From: Caldilineaceae bacterium | Lineage (GTDB): Bacteria > Chloroflexota > Anaerolineae > Caldilineales > Caldilineaceae | Direction of reading: 5' to 3' | NCBI GenBank assembly: GCA_011523365.1 | Contig: WTGY01000081.1 | Span: 1 to 64,000, forward strand | Length of the DNA: 64,000 nucleotides | Position numbers and translations under genes: made by a program | Shown here: positions 26,846 through 35,622 of the stretch, piece by piece | How positions within the stretch are numbered: position 1 is the stretch's first letter | Layout of the letters: every line of letters begins with the position of its first letter | The notes under the pieces: generated by a model | Databases searched by the model: none | The model's input: the letters and a program-made list of their open reading frames with translations, nothing else | Told to the model about the DNA's origin: nothing

Positions 26846-26900
26846 ATTTCCCAAGAATTAAGGGCTTGCAAAGCAGAGTCGAGCTAGCTGCTTAGAGGGA

Positions 26901-27338
26901 CTAACCCTCCGGTTGGGCTGTCTGATTCGGGTGAATCGTGGTGCCCGGCCACATCGTGGTGACTTCGCTCACATCGATGGTGATTCCATCCGGATCTTCA
27001 ACTTTAAAGGCAGGCTGCTCCAGGTTGTCGGGGTCAAGAGGGGTCTTGCCGCCCAGCCCGTCGGAGAAGATGGTGTATCCCATGTCGCGCAGGCGGCGGG
27101 CCGCGGCCGCAACGTCCGGGACGCCCACGCCGATGTGCAGGTAGTCGAGCATGCCGCCTATGTGTTCTGGCCGGTCGTCGCCCTGGTGCTGAAATACGGC
27201 GAAATTGTGGTAGCCGTCGGTCAGGTCGTAGCGGATTCCCCTTTCGCCTGCGACACGCAACCCGAGGCCATCGCGCCAGAAGCGGATAGATTCAGAAAGA
27301 TCGGACGCTCGTACCCCCACATGGATTAAGACACTCAT
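26901..27338 (-). CDS. VOC-family (glyoxalase/dioxygenase fold) protein
   Basis: A 145-residue vicinal-oxygen-chelate protein made of two beta-alpha-beta-beta-beta repeats. HVGVRASDLSESIRFWRDGLGLRV forms the first strand and helix, DYLHIGVGVPDVAAAARRLRDMGY starts the second module, and EDPDGITIDVSEV is the C-terminal metal-ligand strand. VOC enzymes use a bound metal for isomerisation, epimerisation, dioxygenation or lyase reactions; the reaction here is not assignable. The start follows GGAGAAAAAAGA. It is the last gene of the minus-strand Gfo-TPP-VOC operon, 63 bp after the TPP enzyme gene. Confidence 0.85.
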   Translation of the reverse strand: MSVLIHVGVRASDLSESIRFWRDGLGLRVAGERGIRYDLTDGYHNFAVFQHQGDDRPEHIGGMLDYLHIGVGVPDVAAAARRLRDMGYTIFSDGLGGKTPLDPDNLEQPAFKVEDPDGITIDVSEVTTMWPGTTIHPNQTAQPEG

Positions 27339-27401
27339 TCTTTTTTCTCCTTACATCTGCAAAGCAAACGTGGATTGTGCCGTCAGATACACCTGTGACC
27401 T

Positions 27402-29048
27402 TCAACGGTCCCAGCGCGAGCGGCGGGCTTCAAGATTGGAATGGACATCGATCAATACAGTCTCCCCTTCGGCATTGAGCCGTTGGGCCCTTTGCAGGGC
27501 CGGAGTCATCTCAGCGGTCTTCGTCACGGTAATCCCGACAGCGCCCATCCCTTCCGCGATCTTGGCGTAGTCTCCGATCATATGGCTGACCCCGAATCGC
27601 TCACGCGCGGTTGCAAAGTTTCCCGGCGCATATGTCGCCATGCCGCCGTTATTGAGCAGCACCGTCGTAATCGGCACCTTAGCCCGCACTGCCGTTTCAA
27701 GGTCCAGGCCGGACATGCCGAAGGCTCCGTCGCCCATGAGGTTCAGGCAGAACTTTCCGGGATGCGCCAATTTGGCCCCGATCATCAGTGGCAGGCCAAA
27801 GCCGAGGTGCGTCGTCTTGCCCCAGCCGATGTAACTGCTGGGTACGGTGGCAGTGTAAAAGGGAACGATTGAGTCGCGCGGTGCGCCGGCGTCGTGGGTG
27901 ACGATGCTATTCTCCCAGTCGAGGGTGCGGTCGATATCGTGGATTACGCGGTAGGTGTTGAGAGGCTCTTCGTCCGAGGTCAGTAAAGGCATCCATTCGT
28001 CCAGCCACGGCTTCCTGCAGGCGGCGATCTCGGCAGCTGTCTGACGTCCCCTAGCGGCGCGGCGATCCCCGACTTCGCGTCTGACCGACTCAATCATTGC
28101 CTCCAAGGTCAGTTTGGCGTCGCCGACCAGGCCGATGTCGACCGATTCATCTTTGTTTATGTCATCCGCGTCGATTGAATTCTGAATGATCACCTTGCCC
28201 GGCAAGATTATCTGACAGTAGGGGCCGCGCGTGAGGCTGGAGCCGATTGCGAGGAGGAGGTCGCACTCCTGCAGCCAGCGATGGGCTGGCAGTGTGGTGG
28301 CGCGGCTGCCCGCGCCCAGGCAGAGAGGATGTCGCTCGTCCAGAGCCGACTTGCCCGGCATTGTGCAGAATACCGGAATCCCTGTAAGCTCAGCCAGTTC
28401 CCTCAGCGCCGTACTGGCCCCGGCGAGCAGAACGCCGCCGCCCGCCCAGATCACCGGCTTTTCAGCTCGCAGCAGCTCCTTTACCGCTTCGTCAATATCG
28501 GCCTCAGCGGGAATCTGACGCATCATCGGAGGAGGTCGATAATCTAACGCGCCTTCGGGGACCTCCTGGTCGCACACGTCCGTCAGCATTTCGACGACGA
28601 CCGGCCCCGGCGGCCCATTGCGCAGCGCATGGAACGCTCTTCTCATCACCGCCGAAACCTGGTCGGGCCGGTATATCGCCTCAACACGTTTGACGATACC
28701 CTGGTAGTTGCTCGCGGCAGAGAAGTTGGGTTTCACTGCCAACTGATCCAGATTGACGCCACCGGGCAGGACCAGAATCGGGATGTTGTCGGCATAAGCT
28801 TGGGCGATTCCGCCCATCGCGTTCTCGGCACCGGCCTGCGATTGGACGGCGACCACGCCAAAGCGCTGGCGGCCGCTGGTGCGGCTGTAACCGTCCGCGG
28901 CCATCACGGCACCGCGTTCGTGGCGGAAATTGATCGGCCGGATGCCGACCTGGGCGGCGGCCTCGATCAAAGGGTTGGATGGATAGCACGCCAGCCACTC
29001 GATGCCTTCCGTCTTCAAAATCGCTGCGATGGCCTCAATGCCATTCAT
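27402..29048 (-). CDS. Thiamine pyrophosphate-dependent enzyme, acetolactate synthase-like
   Basis: A 548-residue protein with the three-domain ThDP layout. The N-terminal pyrimidine-binding domain has the catalytic Glu in FRHERGAVMAADGYSR and the AGAENAMGGIAQAYADNIPILVLPG stretch. A central domain has VIWAGGGVLLAGA. The C-terminal pyrophosphate domain has LMGDGAFGMSGLDLETAVRAKVPITTVLLNN, the GDG...NN metal/ThDP motif. It resembles the acetolactate synthase/glyoxylate carboligase/sulfoacetaldehyde acetyltransferase group. It lacks trp or ilv neighbours and lies in a catabolic operon, so a carboligase or decarboxylase in degradation is more likely than branched-chain amino-acid synthesis. The exact substrate is unknown. 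Confidence 0.85.
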   Translation of the reverse strand: MNGIEAIAAILKTEGIEWLACYPSNPLIEAAAQVGIRPINFRHERGAVMAADGYSRTSGRQRFGVVAVQSQAGAENAMGGIAQAYADNIPILVLPGGVNLDQLAVKPNFSAASNYQGIVKRVEAIYRPDQVSAVMRRAFHALRNGPPGPVVVEMLTDVCDQEVPEGALDYRPPPMMRQIPAEADIDEAVKELLRAEKPVIWAGGGVLLAGASTALRELAELTGIPVFCTMPGKSALDERHPLCLGAGSRATTLPAHRWLQECDLLLAIGSSLTRGPYCQIILPGKVIIQNSIDADDINKDESVDIGLVGDAKLTLEAMIESVRREVGDRRAARGRQTAAEIAACRKPWLDEWMPLLTSDEEPLNTYRVIHDIDRTLDWENSIVTHDAGAPRDSIVPFYTATVPSSYIGWGKTTHLGFGLPLMIGAKLAHPGKFCLNLMGDGAFGMSGLDLETAVRAKVPITTVLLNNGGMATYAPGNFATARERFGVSHMIGDYAKIAEGMGAVGITVTKTAEMTPALQRAQRLNAEGETVLIDVHSNLEARRSRWDR

Positions 29049-29116
29049 ACTCGCATCTCATTGTGCCGCACTTCCCATTGGCTGTTGAAGTTGGAAATCT
29101 ATTCCGTTCGGTGCCT

Positions 29117-30151
29117 CTATTTTGCGAGAGGCTCAGGCAAGGCGGACAAATCTGCCTGATGAGGCTTGCCGGAGTGGATCGATGCGATGATCGTCTCAAC
29201 CAGCAGAGTTGACAGAATGCCCGCCTGCGGCGGCACATACGGTTCCGTATCGTTGCGGATCGCCTCGACCAGCAGTGAAAGGCGTTCGATCGGCGGCGGG
29301 GTCAGAGTCTCGTCTTTTTGCCCTTCATTCGGGTCCGGGGTCGAAAAGCTGACCTTGCGGAAGTGTTCGTAGAGGACCGCCGTTTTGTCGCCGTCAAAGA
29401 ACTCAAAGAACCACTTGGAAATAACGGAATTGAAGCCGGCATCGCTCATCAGGAAGGTGCCGACTGAGTCGTTGGCGAAGCGAATAGTGGCAGCCGCTGT
29501 ATCCACCATGTCGTCGCTTCCAAGTTCACCTGGATGCGTAATCTGGCCGCCGGTTGCGAAAACCTCCACCGGCGCGCTGTCATGGATCCAGCACAAATAA
29601 TCGACCATGTGAACGCCAACGTCCCAGAGCGGCCCGCCGCCTTCAACGGGATGCCAGCGCCAGCGTTTCAGGTCGGCGCGGCTCATCATACACTGGCTGT
29701 GACTGACCCTGGGTGCGGTAATGCGCTGGCGAATGGCGCGCGCGGCGCCCGAAAAGCGAATGGAGAAGTTGAGCATCAGTTTCGTGCCTGCGGCCTGCAT
29801 CGCTTCGTGGATGCGCACGCAGTCGGCCGTTGTCATCGCCATCGGCTTTTCGAGGAACAGATGTTTGCCGGCCTGCAGTGCGGCGACGGCCAGATCTGCG
29901 TGGGAACTGTGCGAGGTGGCAATCGAAACGATGTCCACAGCACGGTCGGCAAAAACGCTCTCAGGGTCGGTGGTGGCGTATTCTGCGCCGTGCTGCTGTT
30001 GCAGCTGTTCAGCCATTCCGGCCTGGATATCGCAGAAGCCGCGCACGGTTACGCCTTCGGTTGCGGCTGCCCACCCGGCATGTGCCCGGCCCGCGCCACC
30101 ACAGCCGACAAGCGCCCATCCCAGAGCCCCCTTCGCGCCGTTCACAGTCAT
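29117..30151 (-). CDS. Gfo/Idh/MocA-family oxidoreductase
   Basis: A 344-residue NAD(P)-dependent sugar or inositol dehydrogenase-like protein. The N-terminal Rossmann domain has WALVGCGGAGRAHAGW, the SHSSHADLAVAALQAGKHLFLEKPMA block holds the family EKP motif, and WDVGVHMVDYLCWIH carries the catalytic His region. The start ATG follows GAGGTGAACTG. It is the first gene of the minus-strand operon with the TPP enzyme and VOC genes, and divergent from the PhyH operon. Members oxidise sugars, inositols or their derivatives; the substrate is not predictable here. Confidence 0.88.
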   Translation of the reverse strand: MTVNGAKGALGWALVGCGGAGRAHAGWAAATEGVTVRGFCDIQAGMAEQLQQQHGAEYATTDPESVFADRAVDIVSIATSHSSHADLAVAALQAGKHLFLEKPMAMTTADCVRIHEAMQAAGTKLMLNFSIRFSGAARAIRQRITAPRVSHSQCMMSRADLKRWRWHPVEGGGPLWDVGVHMVDYLCWIHDSAPVEVFATGGQITHPGELGSDDMVDTAAATIRFANDSVGTFLMSDAGFNSVISKWFFEFFDGDKTAVLYEHFRKVSFSTPDPNEGQKDETLTPPPIERLSLLVEAIRNDTEPYVPPQAGILSTLLVETIIASIHSGKPHQADLSALPEPLAK

Positions 30152-30559
30152 CAGTTCACCTCAAAGTCTTTTGACTCGATTCGTTGCCGCCGGATTCCAG
30201 TTGAAAGGACATATGCAGGGGGGCCTCGCATTCTACTCATTCGTTTCTTTCTTGGACAGTCACAGGAGCCCGCCAGTCCGCCGTCGCTGTATTGTACACG
30301 AAAGCCCTATTTGCCTGAACTGTAGTTTGTGCGGTCGCGTGAAATACCCGAGCCGTGTGAAGAGATTCCTTGCACTCGATCAAATGTATGGGACTGGCGG
30401 CGCTGGGCCGTTCTGCAAGATTCTCGGACACGACGCCAGAACGCCTAAGTAAGTAGCGTCGCTCGCCGAATTGAAATATACTTCAACCTTGAACACCCCT
30501 CACGTAGATCGTAAGTGAAAATGCCAAAACAAATTGTGAACGAAGCATGGGAGGAATTC
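30152..30559. other. Divergent intergenic region of the catabolic island
   Basis: About 400 bases without a convincing gene, separating the minus-strand Gfo operon from the plus-strand PhyH operon. It should hold both promoters, but no strong -35/-10 pair stands out on either strand. The one clear symmetric site is the palindrome at 30471-30486, listed separately. A short alternative N-terminus of the downstream gene (ATG 30521) also lies here. Confidence 0.5.
30471..30486. promoter_or_regulatory. Palindromic candidate operator
   Basis: TTGAAATATACTTCAA is a near-perfect 16-base palindrome (one mismatch pair) about 75-90 bases before the PhyH gene start, in the divergent region. The arms TTGAA/TTCAA are typical of sites bound by dimeric regulators. 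No regulator gene is adjacent. Confidence 0.3.
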
Positions 30560-31516
30560 ATGGCAGGCGACTTGCCGGCGCAGGAACAGAAGAATGGAAA
30601 TGCAACAGCTGAGGCAGCTGGGCTGACGCCGGAACAGATCCGGCAGTTCAAAGAAGAAGGCTTTCTGATCGTTCGTCAGATGCTGCCCCTCGATGCGTTT
30701 CAGCCTCTGATCGATGAGCTTGCCCAAAAGGTAGACAGTGCGATTGAAGAAGCTGTCCGGCAGGGTCAGCTTGACTCCAGAAAGACTTTTGAATACGAGC
30801 CGTTTGCCAACCGGCTGGCACTGGCCTCCGAAGCCTGTACCGACCGGAACTGGTTGTGGCAGAACTATTTTTCAAAGGGGAAGCCCATTTCTGCCGGAAT
30901 GTTTACCCTTCGCACTGCTCCCGTACTTTTGGACGCGACCGAATCCTTGATCGGAGCCGAAATCCTCGCCCATCCCCAATTCGCATTGCGTCCGAAGATG
31001 CCCGATCTTGACCTGATGGATATCCCCTGGCACCAGGATCTTGCCTACCTGATCCCTGACGAAGCAGGTGAGACCCTCGTCGTCAACTATTGGATCCCGC
31101 TCGTCAGCGCCACCGAGCGGAACGGCTGCATGCAGGTGATTCCAGGCTCCCATCTTGAAGGTCTGATCGCCCATGATCTGTGGATCGAGACGCCGGGACA
31201 CAAGGGAGCCAGAGGAATCGCCGACGCAGACCTGCCTGCCAGTAGCGTCGTCACCTGCGAGGTGGACCCAGGCGATGTCTTGATTACGATGGAGCGGCTG
31301 GTGCATCGCTCAATTCCCAACCGGTCGCAGACGGTGCGCTGGAGCGTCGATACGCGATATAGCCGCATCGGACTGCCGACGGGTCGCTCCAAGGTGCCCG
31401 GTTTTGTCGCCCGCAGTCGTAATCATCCTGACCGGGTGGCCCGCTCGCACTACGACTGGATACAGAATCTGGCTGACGCGGGCCTGGACCGCTGGTTGCA
31501 GCCGCTGCAAAACTGA
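30560..31516 (+). CDS. Phytanoyl-CoA dioxygenase (PhyH)-family Fe(II)/2-oxoglutarate oxygenase
   Basis: A 318-residue protein of the PhyH family. FKEEGFLIVRQMLPLDAFQPLIDEL is the family N-terminal block. Iron ligands are in IPWHQDLAY (His-x-Asp) and LVHRSIPNRSQTVRWSVDTRY (distal His, then the 2-oxoglutarate Arg). NYWIPLVSATERNGCMQVIPGSH is also typical. Such enzymes hydroxylate fatty-acyl, polyol or secondary-metabolite substrates. The ATG at 30560 is chosen because GGGAGG lies 5 bases before it; ATG 30521 would add 13 residues but lacks such a site. It is the first gene of the plus-strand catabolic run. Confidence 0.88.
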   Translation: MAGDLPAQEQKNGNATAEAAGLTPEQIRQFKEEGFLIVRQMLPLDAFQPLIDELAQKVDSAIEEAVRQGQLDSRKTFEYEPFANRLALASEACTDRNWLWQNYFSKGKPISAGMFTLRTAPVLLDATESLIGAEILAHPQFALRPKMPDLDLMDIPWHQDLAYLIPDEAGETLVVNYWIPLVSATERNGCMQVIPGSHLEGLIAHDLWIETPGHKGARGIADADLPASSVVTCEVDPGDVLITMERLVHRSIPNRSQTVRWSVDTRYSRIGLPTGRSKVPGFVARSRNHPDRVARSHYDWIQNLADAGLDRWLQPLQN

Positions 31517-31535
31517 AGGAAGACGAGGCCGAGAG

Positions 31536-32459
31536 ATGACCGAGCATAGATTCAAACTGGGCATGTACCTGCCGGAGCTGGCTCTCCCCTTCGACGAGTC
31601 GCTGGCAAAGGCCAGCGAGATCGGGGCCGATTGTGTCTGGTTCAACACACTTGGCGCCGACGGCCAGTCGATGCGCGAGCTGGATGATGCCGCGGTGGAC
31701 CGCATTGGGGAGCAGGTGGCAAGCCACGGGCTTGAGATCTTCCTAATCAACATCGGCAATCCGTTCAAGCAGATTCACCTCACCGATCTCGACCTGGACT
31801 GTATGGAAGAGCATCCGGAGTTTCGGCAGGACATGGACGACATGGTTCGTTCGATGCAGATAGCGGCGCGCCTGGGGGTCGGTGCTGTAGGCGTATTCAC
31901 GTTTGCGTGGCCGGGGGAGTATACGGCTGCCAAGCCCACTTGGCCGATGAGATGGTTGACGCGGGGAGGTCATATCGCCGACGTCGACTTGGAGAAGCTG
32001 GTGCGGGCCTTTTCTCTTGCTCTTGAGGAAGCCGAAAAATATGACGTCGACCTGGCGCTATCGATGATGCCCTGGAACTATACGAACACGACGGGCAACT
32101 TCCGGCGGCTGGCCGAGGCGCTCAACTCGCCGCGCGTCAAGGTGATGTGGGGGCCGTCCGACAACATGAACAGCGGCGAAGCGGACGTGGCGACGGCGGG
32201 ATTCCTCAATATTCATCCTTATCTCCACGGGCTGCACCTCAAGGATCTGACCGTCAAGAATGGGTTGCAGCTGGACTTTTCCTACTGCCCGCTGGGTGAG
32301 GGCGACGTGGATTATCCCGCGATTTTGCGGAGTCTACGAGACAGAAACAGCGACGCAGTGCTGTCGGTCGCGACGCATTTTGTGCCGCCTAGTGGGTCGC
32401 GGGTGGAGGCGATGGAAATCAATTACAGGAATTTAAATCGGATGCTTGGCAACCTCTGA
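31536..32459 (+). CDS. Sugar phosphate isomerase/epimerase-like TIM-barrel protein
   Basis: A 307-residue protein of the xylose-isomerase-like TIM-barrel (AP_endonuc_2) family. Visible are GMYLPELALPFDESLAKASEIGADCVWF as first strand and helix, VDLALSMMPWNYTNTTGNFRRLAEALN, and HLKDLTVKNG with the family C-terminal His/Lys region. Relatives epimerise or isomerise keto-sugars or inositols. The gene starts 19 bp after the PhyH gene; a longer in-frame reading overlapping PhyH is not supported by a ribosome-binding site. Its presence argues for a sugar- or cyclitol-like substrate in the island. Confidence 0.8.
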   Translation: MTEHRFKLGMYLPELALPFDESLAKASEIGADCVWFNTLGADGQSMRELDDAAVDRIGEQVASHGLEIFLINIGNPFKQIHLTDLDLDCMEEHPEFRQDMDDMVRSMQIAARLGVGAVGVFTFAWPGEYTAAKPTWPMRWLTRGGHIADVDLEKLVRAFSLALEEAEKYDVDLALSMMPWNYTNTTGNFRRLAEALNSPRVKVMWGPSDNMNSGEADVATAGFLNIHPYLHGLHLKDLTVKNGLQLDFSYCPLGEGDVDYPAILRSLRDRNSDAVLSVATHFVPPSGSRVEAMEINYRNLNRMLGNL

Positions 32460-32514
32460 AGCTCTATTCTCAAAGGGAACTCTCCAGGCAAACATATGTG
32501 GGAGGGCGAAACAA

Positions 32515-33024
32515 ATGGCCAGGATTACAATTGATCACGTAGCAATTATGGTCAGCGATCTGGAAAGGTCGCTAGAGTTTTACAGGGATATTCTGGGCAT
32601 GGAGGTCGTCTCCCCCGAGGAGCACGATGGCGGTCCTATCGATGAGATGACTGCTATGTCGAACGTGCATATGCGCGAATATCGTCTGCGCCCTCCCGGA
32701 GGCGTAAACGGTCACACGCGCACTTCGGAACAGGGCTTTACATTCGACCTGATTCAGTGGATAAATCCAGAGAGTCCGACGGGGCGGCAGCCGCTTCACT
32801 ACGTGCCCAGTGCACATTTCTGCTTTGGCGTTGAGGATGTGCCGGCAACCTATGAACGCTTGAAGGCGGCAGGTGTAGAAATAGTTTCGCCGCCGGTACG
32901 CTTCGAAGGCGAGGGCGATTGGCATGTACTCTTTTTCTACGACCCGGACGGAAATCTGCTCGAACTGAACGAAATTGGCACAGGTGAACAAGTGCCGCAC
33001 GACTTTAATTGGAGTACGGCCTGA
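32515..33024 (+). CDS. VOC-family protein (first of three plus-strand paralogues)
   Basis: A 169-residue VOC protein starting MARITIDHVAIMVSDLERSLEFYRDILGMEVV. It contains HFCFGVEDVPATYERLKAAGVEIVSPP (second module His) and FFYDPDGNLLELNEI (C-terminal Glu). The three putative metal ligands His, His, Glu are present. The start follows GGGAGGGCG. It carries a longer loop (residues about 40-75, including LRPPGGVNG) than its two downstream relatives. The reaction is unknown; lactoylglutathione lyase, epimerase and dioxygenase activities all occur in this fold. Confidence 0.85.
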   Translation: MARITIDHVAIMVSDLERSLEFYRDILGMEVVSPEEHDGGPIDEMTAMSNVHMREYRLRPPGGVNGHTRTSEQGFTFDLIQWINPESPTGRQPLHYVPSAHFCFGVEDVPATYERLKAAGVEIVSPPVRFEGEGDWHVLFFYDPDGNLLELNEIGTGEQVPHDFNWSTA

Positions 33025-33123
33025 TCGGTCACCCCGAGATCGGGATGGCGGGAAACAATTGATGGATCCTCGTAATCGTGCGGCAGCACTTGCCGCGATG
33101 TAAACTCAGCAAAAGGAAAAGTC

Positions 33124-33921
33124 ATGCGAGATGTTGCCTACTGGCCCAAGACATTTCTTGATGAAGTAGAGGGGCGAACGGTCGAAGATGGCATTTTGTT
33201 CTGGGCGCTTGGCGGGCCGAGTTTCGTTTACCGCACGCCGGAGACGATGATCTGGATCGATCCCTACTCCTACGGAACGCCCGATGATGCCGTGCCGGGC
33301 GCATACCGATCGACGGCCATCCCCGTCAAGCCAGACGAAGTAAGCGTAGCCGACATTATCATCTCCACCCATGACCACGTAGATCACTGCCACGATGGTA
33401 CGCTGGTGCCCATCGTGGACAACACCGATGCAGTCTGTGTTGCGCCGCGCTCCTCGGCGAAACTGATGCGGGAGTTTGGCATCGCCGACGACCGTATACG
33501 CGAGGTGGCGCCGGGCAACTCGTTTCAGGTCAAAGACGTAGAGATGCAGGTCTATCCTTCTTACGACCCGAACGAACCGCACGCGGTGACCTTCGTCTTG
33601 TCGTCAGGTGGGACGAAGCTCTTTGTCTCCGGCGACACCTGGGACGGTCCGGCCATGGCAGAGATCGGTGCGGAACATGACCTGGACTTGGCACTGTTAG
33701 CCTTTGGCCGTACGTGGTACATGGAGATAGAGGAGTTTCTCTCGGTGGCGCAGAAGCTCGGCCCCAAGACGCTGCTGCCCTTTCACTGGGAATTCTGGCG
33801 AAACCACACCGGCGACATCGGCAAGCTCTTTGAACTTTACTACCAGCAGCAGCCGGAGTTCGACATGCGCATTCTGCTTGTCGGCGACTCGCTCCAGTTG
33901 CCGGCCAGGAACGGCAGCTAA
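33124..33921 (+). CDS. MBL-fold metallo-hydrolase, UlaG-like
   Basis: A 265-residue metallo-beta-lactamase-fold protein. The metal motif is IISTHDHVDHCHDG (HxHxDH), followed by LFVSGDTWDGP (Asp ligand) and LLPFHWEFW (C-terminal His). It resembles UlaG (L-ascorbate-6-phosphate lactonase) and related lactonases. A lactonase would fit a pathway that oxidises a sugar or cyclitol to a lactone, but this is inference. The start follows AAAAGGAAAAGTC. It lies 99 bp after the VOC gene in the same direction. Confidence 0.82.
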   Translation: MRDVAYWPKTFLDEVEGRTVEDGILFWALGGPSFVYRTPETMIWIDPYSYGTPDDAVPGAYRSTAIPVKPDEVSVADIIISTHDHVDHCHDGTLVPIVDNTDAVCVAPRSSAKLMREFGIADDRIREVAPGNSFQVKDVEMQVYPSYDPNEPHAVTFVLSSGGTKLFVSGDTWDGPAMAEIGAEHDLDLALLAFGRTWYMEIEEFLSVAQKLGPKTLLPFHWEFWRNHTGDIGKLFELYYQQQPEFDMRILLVGDSLQLPARNGS

Positions 33922-33963
33922 CGGTTGCTGGGCTAGCGATTCCAAGCCTGGAGGTTAATCCAG

Positions 33964-34782
33964 ATGGGTCGATTGCAAGGAAAAGTCGCGATTGTCACGG
34001 GGGCGGGCCAGGGTCTCGGGCGGTCGACGGCGTTGCGGTTTGCGAACGAGGGCGCCAAGGTGGTCGTTGCCGAAATGAACAGGGAGACCGCCAGTGACAC
34101 TGTTACTACGATCACCTCCTCTGGCGGTGAGGCGATAGAAGTCATCGTCGACGTGAGCCTCGCCCAAGATGCCGAAAGGATGGTGACGGACACATTAGCC
34201 GAGTTTGGCCGAATCGACGTCCTGGTGAACAACGCGGCTACATTCGGGAGCGGCAAACTTATCGCCGAGATCGACGAGGCAGATTGGGACCGCGTGATGC
34301 GGGTGAACCTCAAGGGGCCATTTCTGTGCTCGAAGTTCGTGATTCCCCCGATGTTGCAGCAGGGCGGCGGCAGCGTCGTATTTGTGTCTTCGATGTCCGG
34401 TGTGGTGGCGAACGAAATGCAGGCTGACTACAACACGTCTAAGCACGGTCTCATCGGGCTGGCCCGTTGCCTTGCACAGGACTGTGGCGAAGGCGGCATT
34501 CGCGCCAACGTAGTCTGCCCTACCGGCATGAACACGCCGATGATGGCGCGCACGCCCGCGGAAAACGTCGCGTCCTACGCAGCCATGACCATGTTCTCCC
34601 GATTCGCTGAGCCCGAGGAAGTAGCCAATGCGATCCTGTTTCTGGCCAGCGACGAGGCTTCATACATAACCGCGGCTGTACTCATGGTGGACGGCGGCGC
34701 CACCGCGATCCAGCCTTCAGACCGGCAGCTCAGGGAGGGCGCGGCCAGGTATCTGCGCCGCGCCGGAGGGGACTGGGCCTGA
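33964..34782 (+). CDS. Short-chain dehydrogenase/reductase (SDR), classical
   Basis: A 272-residue classical SDR with VTGAGQGLGRSTA (NAD(P) motif), VNNAATFGSG, FVSSMSG (catalytic Ser) and YNTSKHG (catalytic Tyr-x-x-x-Lys), ending LMVDGGATA. Acidic residues after the second strand (VVVAEMNRE) suggest NAD rather than NADP. A strong GGAGGTTAATCCAG precedes the ATG. The extension after residue 250 is longer than in most relatives. It is the first of three SDRs in the island and probably oxidises an alcohol intermediate. Confidence 0.88.
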   Translation: MGRLQGKVAIVTGAGQGLGRSTALRFANEGAKVVVAEMNRETASDTVTTITSSGGEAIEVIVDVSLAQDAERMVTDTLAEFGRIDVLVNNAATFGSGKLIAEIDEADWDRVMRVNLKGPFLCSKFVIPPMLQQGGGSVVFVSSMSGVVANEMQADYNTSKHGLIGLARCLAQDCGEGGIRANVVCPTGMNTPMMARTPAENVASYAAMTMFSRFAEPEEVANAILFLASDEASYITAAVLMVDGGATAIQPSDRQLREGAARYLRRAGGDWA

Positions 34783-34873
34783 GGCCGCCTCGCTTCGTCC
34801 CGGATGCGCGCTTCCCGCCGTGTTCCCAGCAGATCAGTTCTCGGTTCCCCAGATTGGCAAGGAGAATACAGCG

Positions 34874-35323
34874 ATGAAAGTCAAGGCACTCGATCATATT
34901 GCCATTACGGTCAGCGACACCGAACGGGCCCTGGAGTTCTATGTCGGCAAGCTGGGCCTGAAGCAGGTTGAGCAGCACCAGTTGGAAGGAGAGAAATCCG
35001 ACATGGCCGGAGGACTACAGGGGTCACGTGCGCAGTCAACCCGCCTCGCCGCCGACGATACACCCGGGATCCTAATAGACCTGCTCGAATTCTTTACAAC
35101 GCACGGGGACAAGCATGTCACTCCTCTTGGCTCTGTCGGGTCCTGCCATTTCGCACTGACCGTTGAGGATCTGCCTGCAACCGTGGACGCGCTGAGAAAG
35201 TCCGGCGTAGAGTTTATTTCGGGACCAGTAAATTTTGAGCTCACTGAAGGTTCGGTCAGTGTCTGCTTCTGCTACGACCCGGATGGCAATCTGGTCGAAC
35301 TGATGGAGGAGTATGAACATTGA
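34874..35323 (+). CDS. VOC-family protein (second plus-strand paralogue)
   Basis: A 149-residue VOC protein (MKVKALDHIAITVSDTERALEFYVGKLGLKQV). It shares the segment HQLEGEKSDMAGG with the third paralogue (HRLEGETISKMAGK at 36418), pointing to duplication. Metal-ligand positions are DHIAITV, CHFALTVEDLPATVDALRKSGVEFI and YDPDGNLVELMEE. The start follows AAGGAG. An upstream in-frame ATG (34820) lacks a ribosome-binding site. Function unknown. Confidence 0.85.
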   Translation: MKVKALDHIAITVSDTERALEFYVGKLGLKQVEQHQLEGEKSDMAGGLQGSRAQSTRLAADDTPGILIDLLEFFTTHGDKHVTPLGSVGSCHFALTVEDLPATVDALRKSGVEFISGPVNFELTEGSVSVCFCYDPDGNLVELMEEYEH

Positions 35324-35475
35324 GAGCGATCGGCTGGCAGAGCTATTTGGCGAATGGGCGACCAGAACTGGATCCGGTAATGCGAAAAGGGTCGTTTGAC
35401 GAAGCGCTGCGTTTGCAGGATGAGAAAGGAAATTGGTTGACGCTGCGCGAATCTGAATGCTATACTCCAGCGTGA
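35320..35475 (+). other. Possible small open frame or gene remnant
   Basis: A 51-codon open frame begins at a TTG overlapping the preceding stop. It reads in a protein-like way in its second half (FDEALRLQDEKGNWLTLRES), but no family is recognised, the start is non-ATG, and it overlaps a good promoter match. It may be a decayed gene end or chance. The remaining bases to 35622 hold the leader of the next gene. Confidence 0.15.
35437..35466 (+). promoter_or_regulatory. Sigma70-type promoter upstream of the second PhyH gene
   Basis: TTGACG (35437-35442) and TATACT (35461-35466) are separated by 18 bases. This is close to consensus and lies about 155 bases before the PhyH ATG. It suggests that the second half of the island (35623 onward) can be transcribed separately. 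Confidence 0.6.
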
Positions 35476-35622
35476 CGAAGCAGAAATTCTATCTCCTCGC
35501 GACTGGATGCCTTACTTCCAGAAAAAGACACAAGCCGCCACCGCCCTTCTCGGAACCATGCCGGGAGCCGGCACACCGGTTGAAGAAGCATATCTGACCA
35601 TTTCCCCTTCGGACCAAGTTAT

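Noticed and set aside
27402-29048. Biosynthetic acetolactate synthase (ilvB)
   Set aside because: No ilvN/ilvC neighbours, and the operon context is catabolic; only the ThDP-enzyme family can be supported.
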